Position numbers and translations under genes: made by a program
Notes under the pieces: model-generated
Seen by the model: only the letters and a program-made list of their open reading frames with translations
Told to the model about the DNA's origin: nothing
The model's database searches: none
NCBI RefSeq assembly: GCF_029784135.1
Contig: NC_073746.1
Location: forward strand, 298,165,614-298,229,613
From: Toxorhynchites rutilus septentrionalis
Taxonomy: Eukaryota > Arthropoda > Insecta > Diptera > Culicidae
Reading direction: 5' to 3'
Length of the DNA stretch: 64,000 nucleotides
Part shown: one piece after another, positions 54,698-64,000 of the stretch
Layout of the letters: each line of letters starts with the position of its first letter
Numbering within the stretch: position 1 is the stretch's first letter

Positions 54698-55600
54698 TAT
54701 AATATTCTTCAAAAATTTCTGGTTCCCTCTGACTCTGGAAAGACAATTTGAGGTTATGGGAGTGTTCGACTACCACTGAACGAAAGACTGAAAGAACGAT
54801 TCTAAAGAATTGGGTGGATGGTTAGCGACCAGGTTAGACTGAACCTGTTTTTTTTTTCATAATCTGTCAGTGGGAGACGCTGGATCTCACCGGAGAGGAG
54901 ATTTCATGGATCGTACGTTTGTGAGATTTTATGTTTTTTTTCATCTCGTGATTAGCGATGATGGGTTCGCAATTCATAAATGCGCTATTTTTGACTTTGC
55001 ATCCCACCTGAAGGATTTTGTGGAGATTACTAGCTTTTGAAATTAAATTGACATCGAAAATTCAGCATATTGAAACCCACTCAATGATAGCAGCATTTAC
55101 TTATTTAAACGAAATACGCAATGAGAACTTGGTTTTAGGCTGTTAGTGTTTAGAATCAATGGATTTGGAAAAAAATAAAACTATTCCGCTTGATAAATAA
55201 ATATCGACATGCAACATGTCGCACCTTTTTAATTATTCAATCGTTCCTTTGTTTTCAGCCAAAAGCGATGAACGAATATGAAATAGAACCACTGTCAATC
55301 AAATCAAGGGCCATTTTAGATTTCAGCAAACTTCGTTTGGTATGTATTTTTTTCCACGACTTCCACAAGTATGTTGTACACAAAAATACACAAAAGGGGA
55401 CTTCGAGAAAATTTTGAGCTTGAAGTATGCCTCATCAGTTCTTATATCTTCGTCGGTTAAAATGAGAAAAAAGCTACCCACAATGGAATCACCGAGTTTT
55501 ATCAAAGAAAAACATAAATAAATTGAGATGCGGTAGATTGAAAACATGAATATTATTTTTTTATTCAAAAAGGCAAAACAACCAACACAGAAGCGATATC
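54698..55600. other. AT-rich spacer, no gene seen
   Basis: Only short unsupported ORFs are present. Confidence 0.3.
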
Positions 55601-56470
55601 CTTTTGGCAAGTGGTTTTCCCCTCGAAGGAAGGAATTTCCAAGGCAACATCCACCCTGCAGCCAGCTCGGATGCGAGTGGTTGTGTTTATGAATACGATC
55701 TTAACAAAACCGTTGATGGCGAAGACGTCGAATTCTGGTTTTGCGCCTGCCGAGCATAACGGAATGGTGTGAAATTGCCGTGTAAACGTGCTGCTCTAGA
55801 AGTCCGGGGTGGAAGTATTAATGTTATATACACTTTTGATGAGTTTGAGATTGCCATTTGCCACCGCCGGCTCTCTCACTTCCACCTAACATGTTTCAGG
55901 ATGGTGGGGATTGTGTGATGGGTGATGAAGTGATAAAAAAAACTTTTACTTGGTCTTCAACGAGCGATGAGAGATGAAGGGAGAACCTTCTAAAGGTCCA
56001 GACTCGAGAGATGGTGTCGAAATACTGTGTGCTTCAGATTTCCTTTCACCTTCACGCGCGAACGCTAGCAGGGAACGCTTCAGCATCCGTCCGGCGGTGA
56101 AGATTGGGAGTGCGTTTATTTGCTCTTCTCTTCGCCCGGTTGTACATGGGCGAAAACCTGTTCTCCAAGGTACATTTACTCATCCAAGCAGAGGCGACGA
56201 CGAGGAGGAGGACCAAGCATGCAACAACCAACAACAAAAGTCGATCGGGTTGATGTGCAGGCGTGTTGGTTTCACGTTGCGGTTTATTTTCACTTACCAC
56301 GGCCACATTTCCTGTCCCCACCGCCATGCGGGATTCGAGAGCTCGGCGAGTCAGAATCCAAACAAGAAGCATTTAATATGCACACATTCCATAAGGCCAG
56401 CTTATCCGTTTTAATCAAGTGTAATGGATAGCGCGCACACGTTGAAACTGGAAAACCATCGACGAAGAGC
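55600..56470. other. Low-repeat, GC-richer stretch of unknown role
   Basis: Base composition and lack of repeats suggest unique host DNA. ORFs of 95-146 codons overlap on both strands (for example 55974-56414 and 56372-56052) but none shows domain motifs. It could be an untranslated exon or regulatory DNA. Confidence 0.25.
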
Positions 56471-56898
56471 TGCCGAAGCGTTAGCGCTTGTTAATGCTGA
56501 CAGATATTTGCACAATAACATCTGGGATCAGTTTGGATAAGTGTGAAGGGTCTATAGTGGGTCAGCAACAAGTAAAATGAAGCCCTATTCCCCAGACGAA
56601 TACTGAGGTAAAATACGGTTTTCTAGCAGTTTTTACTATTTTTTGAATACTAACTATTAAGAAAACCCAAATGGCTTCAATCGTCCTCGATATCAAAAGA
56701 ACGTTAAATATTTTCCAGATATTTTTCACTGGATTCAGAACGGGATAGCGAACTAGCCTTCCCAGCAAATCGATTTTCTGGGCATCGAACCTCTTTTATA
56801 TAATTCGCTCATTTTTACAAGCTCGGTTACAAAGGTTTTAAGAAGCCAAACTCTTAACTATATTTTGATACTTATATAGAATCCTTTTTACACTAATA
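56471..56898. other. Spacer, nothing recognised
   Basis: No supported feature. Confidence 0.25.
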
Positions 56899-57279
56899 CT
56901 AGCTGACCCGGCAAACTTCGTCCCGCCCAAAATTTATTTTTCGTTATCACATTCACGTTTTCTTACTAAGCGCACGTTCATGGGACCAATCGCATAACTG
57001 TTCATTGATTTAGAAGATCTACCCTTTAAAAGTACCTTGTACTATAAAATTCCTAGTACTTCTACCAAAACTCCTCATTAAAATATTATTATTAGGGGAT
57101 AATTTTCAGCCACAATCCTCGTTCAAGATTTTCCAACCACTTGCAAATAAGTTTCTCCGTTACATGGAATAAATATTTGATACAGAAATGATAGAATGAA
57201 GACAGCCCTAAATCGGACAATTCCTTCCTCGAGTTTTTCTCTCATAAACACATTCGGCGATCCATTTTATTTATATAGA
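56899..57279 (-). mobile_element. Short non-autonomous Helitron, complete (381 bp)
   Basis: On the minus strand it starts A|TC (57279, TCTATATAAATAAAATGG) and ends with the CCGGGTCAGCTAG block (CTAG at 56902-56899) followed by T. This is the same 3' end as the Helitron at 16063-20576 (TTTGCCGGGTCAGCTAG there; AGTTTGCCGGGTCAGCTAG here). There is no target duplication and no ORF. Together the two define a 380-390 bp non-autonomous family. Confidence 0.65.
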
Positions 57280-57479
57280 TAGAAGAAACTATAGGAGTGA
57301 GTTTTATCACATTATAATCAATTTTCACTTTCGAACAAAGATCAATTTGTTCGAAAATTGAACTAACAACGCTTGTCACTATGAAATTGTAGAACATATG
57401 AGAATTGAATTTTCGCAAAATCTCCCATTTTTTCCAGAGTTTTCCGAAAATTTTCAATTGTCATGAAATTGTTGGAATA

Positions 57480-57800
57480 TGTTTGATTGAAATATGTGTT
57501 TTAATTTTTTGGAATCCCACCCCCCTCCATTCCAGAGGAGGGAGGGGTGTCATACCACCATAGAAACGTGTATTGCCACTTACAACCTCCATACACCGAA
57601 ATTAGTTCCATTTGCTTGATTAGTTTTTGAGTTATGCGGAAACTTATGCTTCATCTGTATGGTAGCCCCCACCCTAGAGAAGGGGAAGGAGTGTCTACTC
57701 ACCATAGAAACGTTTCTTGTCCCCTAAAACCTTCACATGCCAAATTTGGCTTCATTTGCTTGATTGGTTTTCGAGGTATATAGGTGAATAGACACTCCTC
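57480..57800. repeat. Diverged tandem repeat, about 155-bp unit
   Basis: Two units share 'caccatagaaacgt', 'tccatttgcttgatt' / 'ttcatttgcttgattggt' and a GA-rich lead-in (57530, 57675). No ORF. Confidence 0.55.
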
Positions 57801-58049
57801 CTCTCAGAAGCAACTTCCAAAATTTATGGGTTTTTTTTGTAGGCTGAATACTTATCGGACTGCCCTCGTATAGACACTTTGATATGTTTTGAACCCTACT
57901 TATCGCTGTGTTAGCTGATATGTAGGCACCTTCATAGTTTTTAAACGGTTTTGTTTAGCTTGCCCTGTAATCTGTTTGTATGTTTGTAAGTTTGTAACAT
58001 GTTTGTCTGTAACGCTTTACCACATTAATAGAAATTTGAAACCCTTCCT

Positions 58050-58570
58050 GTTGATCGATTGATCTGAAACACCTTTATCTCTGTAGTCATTATAAAACTG
58101 CGTATTTCATGATCTTGAAAATCCAAGATGCCGCTACAAAATGACGGATTGTATATTTTCTCAAAACCTTATCAATATGGGTATCAAATGAAAGGGCTTG
58201 ACTAGTAGAACACAGTTATTTATGAAAAATGCAAATCCAAAACGGTCGCCACCACAAAGTGGCGGCATATATATATATTTATTCAAAACTCTATTAATAT
58301 GGGTATCAAATGAAAACCTCGTTAATATGGGTATCAAATGAAAGGGCTTGACTAGTAAAATACGATTATTTAAAAAATATGCAAATCCAAGATGGCTGCC
58401 ACTACCAAATGGCGGACTACATATTATGTCAAAACCCCGTTAATATGGGTATCAAATGAAAGGACTTCACTAGTAGAACACAGTTATTTATGAAAAATAC
58501 AAACCCAAGATGGCTACCACTACAAAATGGAGGACTACATATTTTCTCAAAACTTTATTAATATAGGTAT
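58050..58570. repeat. Minisatellite, about 118-bp period, cut by BEL/Pao LTR
   Basis: 'tatgggtatcaaatgaaag' recurs at about 58177, 58297 (short unit), 58326 and 58444, with 'tccaagatggc' and 'aaatggcggactacatat' between. The last unit breaks off after 'ataggtat' exactly where the LTR starts, so the array predates the LTR element. No spacers or leader suggest a CRISPR. Confidence 0.75.
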
Positions 58571-59004
58571 TGTTCGATGAACGAATGCAGAGCCATCTGT
58601 ATGAAATGATCGACATTGTTTACAAGAAAATTTATTACCTTCAAGCTACAAAAAACATGACAAAATCAATCGAAGTAGCCAGGAAATTAAAATTTTCACT
58701 TCCGCCAACCAACATCTATAAAAGGCTGTTGAATCGTATGTGGGGTCTCTTTTTACCGCTCGGTTTTGACCGATGAAGACCAGCTGCTCGAACTTCAGTT
58801 GAAATAATTTACTTTGTGAATTACTTTTCTTGAAATACTTTGTGAATTGTTTAATAGAAATGTGATGTGAAATTATGGAGAAATAAAATTAGTTTACGTA
58901 CCTGCATCGCCTCACCGTTCCGGAAAGCGCTACTTGATAGGAAACCTGCCATACTCACCCTCAAAGTTGCTGCCCAGTGATCCTGCTCTTCTTTGCTATC
59001 GACA
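58571..59004 (+). repeat. BEL/Pao 5' LTR
   Basis: The start is fixed by the interrupted minisatellite at 58570 and the TGTTCG end. The other end is taken at CGACA (59004), just before a primer-binding-like TGG. Within the LTR are TATAAAAG (58717-58724) and AATAAA (58882-58887), in the order expected for U3-R-U5. The 3' LTR lies outside the window, so the exact 3' border of this LTR is inferred. Confidence 0.65.
58717..58724 (+). promoter_or_regulatory. TATA box of the BEL/Pao LTR
   Basis: TATAAAAG lies 146 bases into the LTR, upstream of the polyadenylation signal at 58882, as expected for the U3 promoter driving the genomic RNA. Confidence 0.6.
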
Positions 59005-59007
59005 TAG

Positions 59008-59025
59008 TGGTCCTTCGAACCGGAT
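59008..59025 (+). other. Putative primer-binding site
   Basis: TGGTCCTTCGAACCGGAT begins three bases after the inferred LTR end. TGG followed by a T-arm-like TTCGAACC fits complementarity to a tRNA 3' end. The tRNA identity is not determined. Confidence 0.5.
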
Positions 59026-59295
59026 TAACGTCGAACTCCGTTGATCCAACATCTCTATCGCTTGTGGAATCCTAACCACGTGGCTGTGCGCAGTTGAGGT
59101 TAGCTACCTGGTACAATTCCCTTCAGAACGGGCTTCGATCTCTTCATAAGACAACTTACATCACCGCTGGTTACTGCGTTGTTATAACTCATACAAGGCA
59201 TTGAAAATTGCCTTGAGAAGGTAATTAGCGTTCCATTCTCTCACATTTATCTGTTTGTGCTGCGCGGTCTTTCGCTTTCCAGATCCCGCTTCATC

Positions 59296-62200
59296 ATGTC
59301 CAGCGAAAGGCGAATCAAATCACTGAAAACGAGACAAAAGAGCCTCTTATCATCATTCAACCTCATCGCAACGTTCGTCGACAACTACGATGATGAAACC
59401 GATGCTGTTGAGGTATCTGTCCGTTTGGAGCATCTTGTCACGATCTGGAATGACTTCAACACCGTACAAAGCGATTTGGAAACGCTGGACGAGGCCGGCA
59501 CCGAAATTCATCTGAAAACCCGCATTGAATTCGAAACTGTTTACTTCCGTGTAAAAGGATTTCTGCTGTCGCTGCATAAAGCTCCATCAACTCCGGTTAA
59601 CCCTGCGTCTCCAGCCAACCATTCAAACCAGCATTTCCCTACGGCATCACACATCCGTCTACCGGACATCAAGCTGCCTGTCTTTTCGGGGAACATCGAT
59701 CATTGGCTCAATTTCCACGATCTGTTCGTCTCACTAGTTCATTCGTCGCACGAACTCTCTAGTGTGCAGAAATTTTATTACCTTCGTTCGTCTTTGGCTG
59801 GGGAAGCATTAAAACTAGTGCAGACAATAGCAATCAGCGCCAACAACTATCTCGTAGCCTGGAATTTGTTGTTGGAGCATTACCAGAACACCATAAGACT
59901 AAAGCAGTCGTACATTGACTCGCTTTTTGAGTTTCCCACACTCAAGCGGGAATCCGCTTCCGAGTTGCATTCGCTGGTAGAGAAGTTCGAAGCTAATGTG
60001 AAAATTCTCAAACAACTCGGAGAGAAAACCGAATACTGGGACATCATTCTCATCAGAATCTTGAGCATTCGCCTTGATCCCACAACAAGGAGAGACTGGG
60101 AGGACTGCGCTTCAACGAAGGATGCCATAAAATTCAGCGATCTAACATCTTTCATTCAACGTCGTGTCTCAGTACTTCAATCGATTGGACGAACCAGCGA
60201 TGTTTCCCAACCTCAACCTGTGAAAAGGCCACTTACGCGCCCTGTTTCTAGCCACGGAGCAAACACCATGAACTCGAGAGAGTGTATCCTGTGTTCGAAT
60301 CACCATCCTCTATATTTGTGCGGAGTCTTCTCCAAACTAAGTATCAACGACAAAGACAAAGAAGTCCGTCGTCATCAGCTGTGCCGGAACTGTCTCCGCA
60401 AAGGCCACCGAGCAGATGATTGTCCCTCTTCCAGCACGTGTCGCAAGTGCCATGGTCACCACCACACTCAGCTCTGCTCCAATTCTTCGTCCACATTTCC
60501 TAGCGCCAATGTTCCAGAATCAACACAACCATTGAAAATTCGAGCACAATCAACGGATAATAAACCGCCGATGTCAATGTCAGCAGCCATCGTTGAAACG
60601 TCTGTCAACGCTTCATCAGGTCGTGGAGTGAAAAGCGTTGTTCTGGCAACAGCGATTGTATTGGTGGTTGACGACAATGGTATTGGACACCATGCCAGAG
60701 CACTTTTGGATTCCGGCAGTGAGTGCTGCTTTGCAACAGAGTCATTCATACGGCGGCTCAAAATCCAACGTCAGAAAATTAATCTCCCGATCGCTGGAAT
60801 AGGACAACGTTCGACACATGCTCGCTTCAAAATTGTTTCTACGGTGCGTTCTCTAGTAACCGAATACTCTGCTCCGGTTGACTTCGTTATCCTACCACGA
60901 GTGACTGTCGATCTACCGTCTAATTCATTTGACGTTTCATCTTGGAAAATTCCTACCGGGATCCAACTCGCGGACCCATTGTTTCACCAAACTGCTCCCA
61001 TCGACATCATATTAGGTGCCGAACTATTCTTTGACCTGTTCAAAGCTTCTGGCAGAATTCAGCTTGATTCCAATGGTCCACTGTTCGTGAACTCCGTCTT
61101 TGGCTGGATCGTTTCCGGAAGAAAATCGACTGGCCAATCATCAGCTCCAGCATCAGTTAATATTGCCACCGTCGTAGATCTTCATCAGCAAATGGAAAAA
61201 TTCTGGACTGTCGAGGAAGATAGCGGCTCTGCAAACTACTCGGTGGAAGAAGCAGCATGTGAAGAGCACTTTCAACGCAACGTATGTAGAAATTCAGTAG
61301 GACGCTATATAGTTCGTCTACCAGTCAGAAACGACATTCTCTCCAAGCTGGAAGACAATCGTCGTACTGCTATTCGCCGTTTTCGTCTTCTGGAAAACCG
61401 TCTGTGGCATAATGAAAATCTCCGGAAACAATACTGCGACTTTCTGGAAGAATACCGTGCCCTCGGACATATGCATCGAGTGTACGACCATGAGACAGCA
61501 CCATCTCCGTCCTATCATCTTCCTCACCACTGCGTTGTACGTGATGACAGCTCTACAACAAAGTTACGCGTAGTCTTCGACGCGTCTTGTAAAACACCGT
61601 CCGGTCCCTCCCTAAACGACGCACTCATGGTGGGTGCAGTCACCCAAGAGGACATCAGGTCAATCATCATACGATCCCGGATCCGACCTATAATGATAAT
61701 CGCTGACATCAAACAGATGTACCGACAGATACTGGTGGACGAAAAGGATATTCCGCTTCAGAGAATTGTGTGGCGATTCTCCCCGGACGATCCTCTCGAG
61801 ACCTACGAATTGAGGACGGTTACCTATGGGACGGCTAGTGCTCCATTTCTAGCGACACGTGTCCTTCAACAATTGGCCGAAGACGAGCGGTACGAGTATC
61901 CACAAGCTGCGACGGTCCTGAAAAGGGATTTCTATGTGGACGACTTGTTCTCAGGCGCGGATTCCGTGCAAGAAGCCATCGCACTTCGGCAGCAGCTTGA
62001 GTCCCTTCTCAACAAGGGAGGATTCCAACTCCGTAAATGGGCTTCGAATGAGCCAGCCGTATTAGAGGAAGTTTCGTTGGACAACCGAGCTCTTCAGGCA
62101 TCTGTGGACTTCGATCGAGATGCATGCATCAAAACCCTAGGCTTACATTGGGAACCATCGACGGACAACCTGCGCTACAAGATCGAACTGCCAAATGTTT

Positions 62201-64000
62201 GCGAGGAGAGGCTTACCAAACGCATAGCTCTCTCCCAGATTGCCCGTCTATTCGACCCTCTCGGCCTAGTGGGGCCGATCGTTACCACCGCTAAGTTATT
62301 CATGCAGGCCTTATGGACGCTTAAGGACAGTGACGACAATGTTCTAGGCTGGGACCAAGAGCTCCCCCCACCGATGATCGAACATTGGGCATCGTATCTC
62401 TCGCAACTCCCGCTACTAAACGAGCTTCGTATTCCTCGTTACGTTTTATGTCGTAATCCAACAACGGTACAACTTCACATCTTCTCCGACGCATCGGAGC
62501 GCGCTTATGGAACTTGCGCTTACCTCCGCTCGACGAACTCCGACGGAACCATAAACGTAGCGCTTCTTACAGCCAAATCGAAGGTAGCGCCATTAAAGAA
62601 GCAAAGCATACCACGACTCGAACTCTGCGGGGCACTGCTTGCGTCACAATTGTACGAGAAAATTACTGCGTCTCTTCAACTGTCAGCCGAAACATTCTTT
62701 TGGGTCGATTCGACGGTGGTACTCAGCTGGTTGAATTCCACCCCATCAACATGGACAACTTTCGTGGCGAACCGTGTTTCAAAAATTCAACTCGCCACGG
62801 TTGGATGTCATTTTCATCATGTGGCAGGACAACAGAACCCTGCAGACTGCATCTCGCGTGGGACAACAGCAGAGCTGCTATTCCTGAATGAACTTTGGTG
62901 GAGCGGACCCTTTTGGTTGCAACAACATTCCAGCAGTTGGCCAATCCAGCAGCACAACGAACTGGAACCTTCGGATGCCCAACTAGAAATCAGAAAAACA
63001 CCAGTTGCCTCAGTTCCCGCCATAGCCGAACCCACGTTCCTGGACTTATTCGTGGAGAAATTTTCCAGCTACGATCGCATGCTGCGTGTACTCGCTTATT
63101 GTCAACGATTTCGTCACAACTGTCTCGCCAGGCCACGTCCAAAAAGGTCTAGTCTCAGCTCTGATGAAGTCTCCAAGGCCGAGAAAACGCTGATCTCATT
63201 AGTTCAACAACAATGCTTCAACAGCGACTGGACTAAGCTTCAGCAGGGAAAACCCATTTCCGCCAAATCACCTCTACGATGGTTTCATCCTTTCCTAGCA
63301 CCAGATGGCCTGATACATATTGGGGGCAGATTGGAAAGATCGCAACAGCCTTTCGAAGTCAAACATCCAATTCTTCTACCGTCGTCACATCGCTTTTCCC
63401 TACTGTTGGTTCGAGGTTATCACCACAAACATCTTCACGCAGCTACACAACTATTGCTCACCATTATTCGTCTCCGTTTCTGGATCACAGGGGCCAGAAA
63501 GCTTGCGAAAGCTGTGGTTCACAACTGCACGACTTGCTATAGAGTTCGTCCAAAACACGTGGAGCAATTTATGTCCGAGCTTCCTGCATCACGGGTCACC
63601 GCGGCGCGGCCATTTTCCGTCTCAGGAGTGGACTACTGGGGTCCAATTCTACTTAAGCCAGTCAGTCGAAAGGCAGCTCCACGAAAGGCTTACGTAGCTG
63701 TTTTTATTTGCTTCAGCACAAAAGCAGTACATCTGGAGCTCGTTCCTGATTTGAGCACATCAAAATTTATCCAGGCACTGCGCAGGTTCGTCTCACAACG
63801 AGGAATCTGCTCCGAAATCCACAGCGACAACGGGAGAAATTTTGTGGGCGCAGCAAACGAGCTTCGTCGTCTATTCCGCAACGAGCATCACCAGCAGGCA
63901 GTTGAACAAGAATGCATGAAGAATGGAATACGCTGGTGCTTCAATCCTCCTAAGGCTTCTAACTTCGGGGGCTTGTGGGAGGCTGCTATCGCGTCAGCAC
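59296..64000 (+). CDS. BEL/Pao gag-pol polyprotein, open, cut by window edge
   Basis: One frame runs without a stop from ATG 59296 past base 64000 (1,568 codons). Order: gag with two CCHC knuckles (residues about 363-394, CRNCLRKGHRADDC and CRKCHGHHHTQLC); aspartic protease with DSG (Asp472); reverse transcriptase with KLRVVFDAS (756), ADIKQMY (Asp804) and YVDD (882-883); RNase H with FSDAS, RLELCGALL, WVDSTVV and NPADCIS (acidic residues 1065, 1109, 1138, 1184); integrase with an HHCC zinc finger (about 1376-1414) and the D,D-E core (VDYWG Asp1446, HSDNG Asp1511, GLWEAA Glu1562). Protease-RT-RNaseH-integrase in a single frame with this RT type is BEL/Pao. The host-side C-terminus and 3' LTR are beyond the window. 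An undamaged frame suggests a young insertion. Confidence 0.95.
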   Translation, partial: MSSERRIKSLKTRQKSLLSSFNLIATFVDNYDDETDAVEVSVRLEHLVTIWNDFNTVQSDLETLDEAGTEIHLKTRIEFETVYFRVKGFLLSLHKAPSTPVNPASPANHSNQHFPTASHIRLPDIKLPVFSGNIDHWLNFHDLFVSLVHSSHELSSVQKFYYLRSSLAGEALKLVQTIAISANNYLVAWNLLLEHYQNTIRLKQSYIDSLFEFPTLKRESASELHSLVEKFEANVKILKQLGEKTEYWDIILIRILSIRLDPTTRRDWEDCASTKDAIKFSDLTSFIQRRVSVLQSIGRTSDVSQPQPVKRPLTRPVSSHGANTMNSRECILCSNHHPLYLCGVFSKLSINDKDKEVRRHQLCRNCLRKGHRADDCPSSSTCRKCHGHHHTQLCSNSSSTFPSANVPESTQPLKIRAQSTDNKPPMSMSAAIVETSVNASSGRGVKSVVLATAIVLVVDDNGIGHHARALLDSGSECCFATESFIRRLKIQRQKINLPIAGIGQRSTHARFKIVSTVRSLVTEYSAPVDFVILPRVTVDLPSNSFDVSSWKIPTGIQLADPLFHQTAPIDIILGAELFFDLFKASGRIQLDSNGPLFVNSVFGWIVSGRKSTGQSSAPASVNIATVVDLHQQMEKFWTVEEDSGSANYSVEEAACEEHFQRNVCRNSVGRYIVRLPVRNDILSKLEDNRRTAIRRFRLLENRLWHNENLRKQYCDFLEEYRALGHMHRVYDHETAPSPSYHLPHHCVVRDDSSTTKLRVVFDASCKTPSGPSLNDALMVGAVTQEDIRSIIIRSRIRPIMIIADIKQMYRQILVDEKDIPLQRIVWRFSPDDPLETYELRTVTYGTASAPFLATRVLQQLAEDERYEYPQAATVLKRDFYVDDLFSGADSVQEAIALRQQLESLLNKGGFQLRKWASNEPAVLEEVSLDNRALQASVDFDRDACIKTLGLHWEPSTDNLRYKIELPNVCEERLTKRIALSQIARLFDPLGLVGPIVTTAKLFMQALWTLKDSDDNVLGWDQELPPPMIEHWASYLSQLPLLNELRIPRYVLCRNPTTVQLHIFSDASERAYGTCAYLRSTNSDGTINVALLTAKSKVAPLKKQSIPRLELCGALLASQLYEKITASLQLSAETFFWVDSTVVLSWLNSTPSTWTTFVANRVSKIQLATVGCHFHHVAGQQNPADCISRGTTAELLFLNELWWSGPFWLQQHSSSWPIQQHNELEPSDAQLEIRKTPVASVPAIAEPTFLDLFVEKFSSYDRMLRVLAYCQRFRHNCLARPRPKRSSLSSDEVSKAEKTLISLVQQQCFNSDWTKLQQGKPISAKSPLRWFHPFLAPDGLIHIGGRLERSQQPFEVKHPILLPSSHRFSLLLVRGYHHKHLHAATQLLLTIIRLRFWITGARKLAKAVVHNCTTCYRVRPKHVEQFMSELPASRVTAARPFSVSGVDYWGPILLKPVSRKAAPRKAYVAVFICFSTKAVHLELVPDLSTSKFIQALRRFVSQRGICSEIHSDNGRNFVGAANELRRLFRNEHHQQAVEQECMKNGIRWCFNPPKASNFGGLWEAAIASA

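Noticed and set aside
56052..56372. 106-codon minus ORF with a hydrophobic stretch
   Set aside because: The hydrophobic run could look like a membrane segment, but it comes from a CAA/GAC-rich low-complexity strand and no other signal supports it.
58050..58570. CRISPR array
   Set aside because: Eukaryotic context, units of about 118 bp without short repeat/spacer pattern and no cas genes.
60468..60761. 97-codon minus-strand ORF in the BEL/Pao region, and similar ones nearby
   Set aside because: All are shadows of the uninterrupted plus-strand gag-pol frame, which carries every expected catalytic motif.
1..64000. Endogenous viral sequences
   Set aside because: I looked for flavivirus-, rhabdovirus- or other virus-like motifs in the longer frames and recognised none. 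The only RT sequences are LINE and BEL/Pao.

Overview
This window is repeat-dominated animal DNA with spliced genes, AT-rich spacers and densely nested transposable elements. The mix points to a culicine mosquito, most likely Aedes: a Tc1/mariner-type element with a DD37E transposase (the ITmD37E group described from mosquitoes), an I-clade LINE, tRNA-derived SINEs, a BEL/Pao LTR element, many TA-flanked and hAT-like MITEs, and the 3' end of an ecdysteroid-kinase-like (EcKL/CHK) gene. The species is inferred from repeat content and not proved.

Layout. 1-5119: an I-clade non-LTR retrotransposon, cut at its 5' end by the window edge, with ORF1 and a damaged ORF2 (endonuclease, reverse transcriptase, RNase H, zinc knuckle). 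5700-6113: an RTE-like LINE tail carrying, at its end, a near-perfect ITmD37E element with an uninterrupted 338-residue transposase (6114-7401). 7411-7886: two tandem tRNA-derived SINEs. 8475-8983: the only clear host gene sequence, the last two exons of an EcKL gene. 9000-15900: mostly unrecognised AT-rich DNA with small relics, among them an Hsp90 C-terminal fragment ending in MEEVD (12570-12824), a Harbinger scrap, and piggyBac-like and TA-flanked MITEs. 15881-20576: a short Helitron split by a Tigger/pogo element, which itself carries an apparently identical 1,759-bp tandem duplication of most of its transposase gene. 21215-22131: an internally deleted DD41D element with perfect TIRs.

22600-29400 holds MITEs, Tc1/mariner relics, an inverted-repeat element around a GC-rich core (26738-27302) and a SINE. 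29800-51760 is dominated by a repeat superfamily whose ends carry the palindromic block GACGTAGNNCTACGTC. Several members contain a TATA box plus initiator, and five loci end in a small hairpin. Other elements are nested in its copies: two mariners, a tandem pair of Harbinger composites, a GATCGAT-rich TIR element with an unexplained ORF, and a Jockey-clade LINE fragment. A hAT MITE with a perfect 8-bp target duplication lies at 44408-45161. 42440-43272 may be a host 5' non-coding exon.

51944-53241 is a second ITmD37E copy, inactivated by two stop codons, followed by a DD41D fragment. 56899-57279 is an intact short Helitron on the minus strand. A minisatellite (58050-58570) is interrupted by a BEL/Pao LTR retrotransposon whose LTR starts at 58571 and whose gag-pol reading frame is open from 59296 past the right edge (1,568 codons seen). 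Most genes here serve mobile elements. Their nesting gives a relative chronology: old GACGTAG-type copies were the substrate, and ITmD37E copy 1, the Tigger duplication and the BEL/Pao element look youngest.
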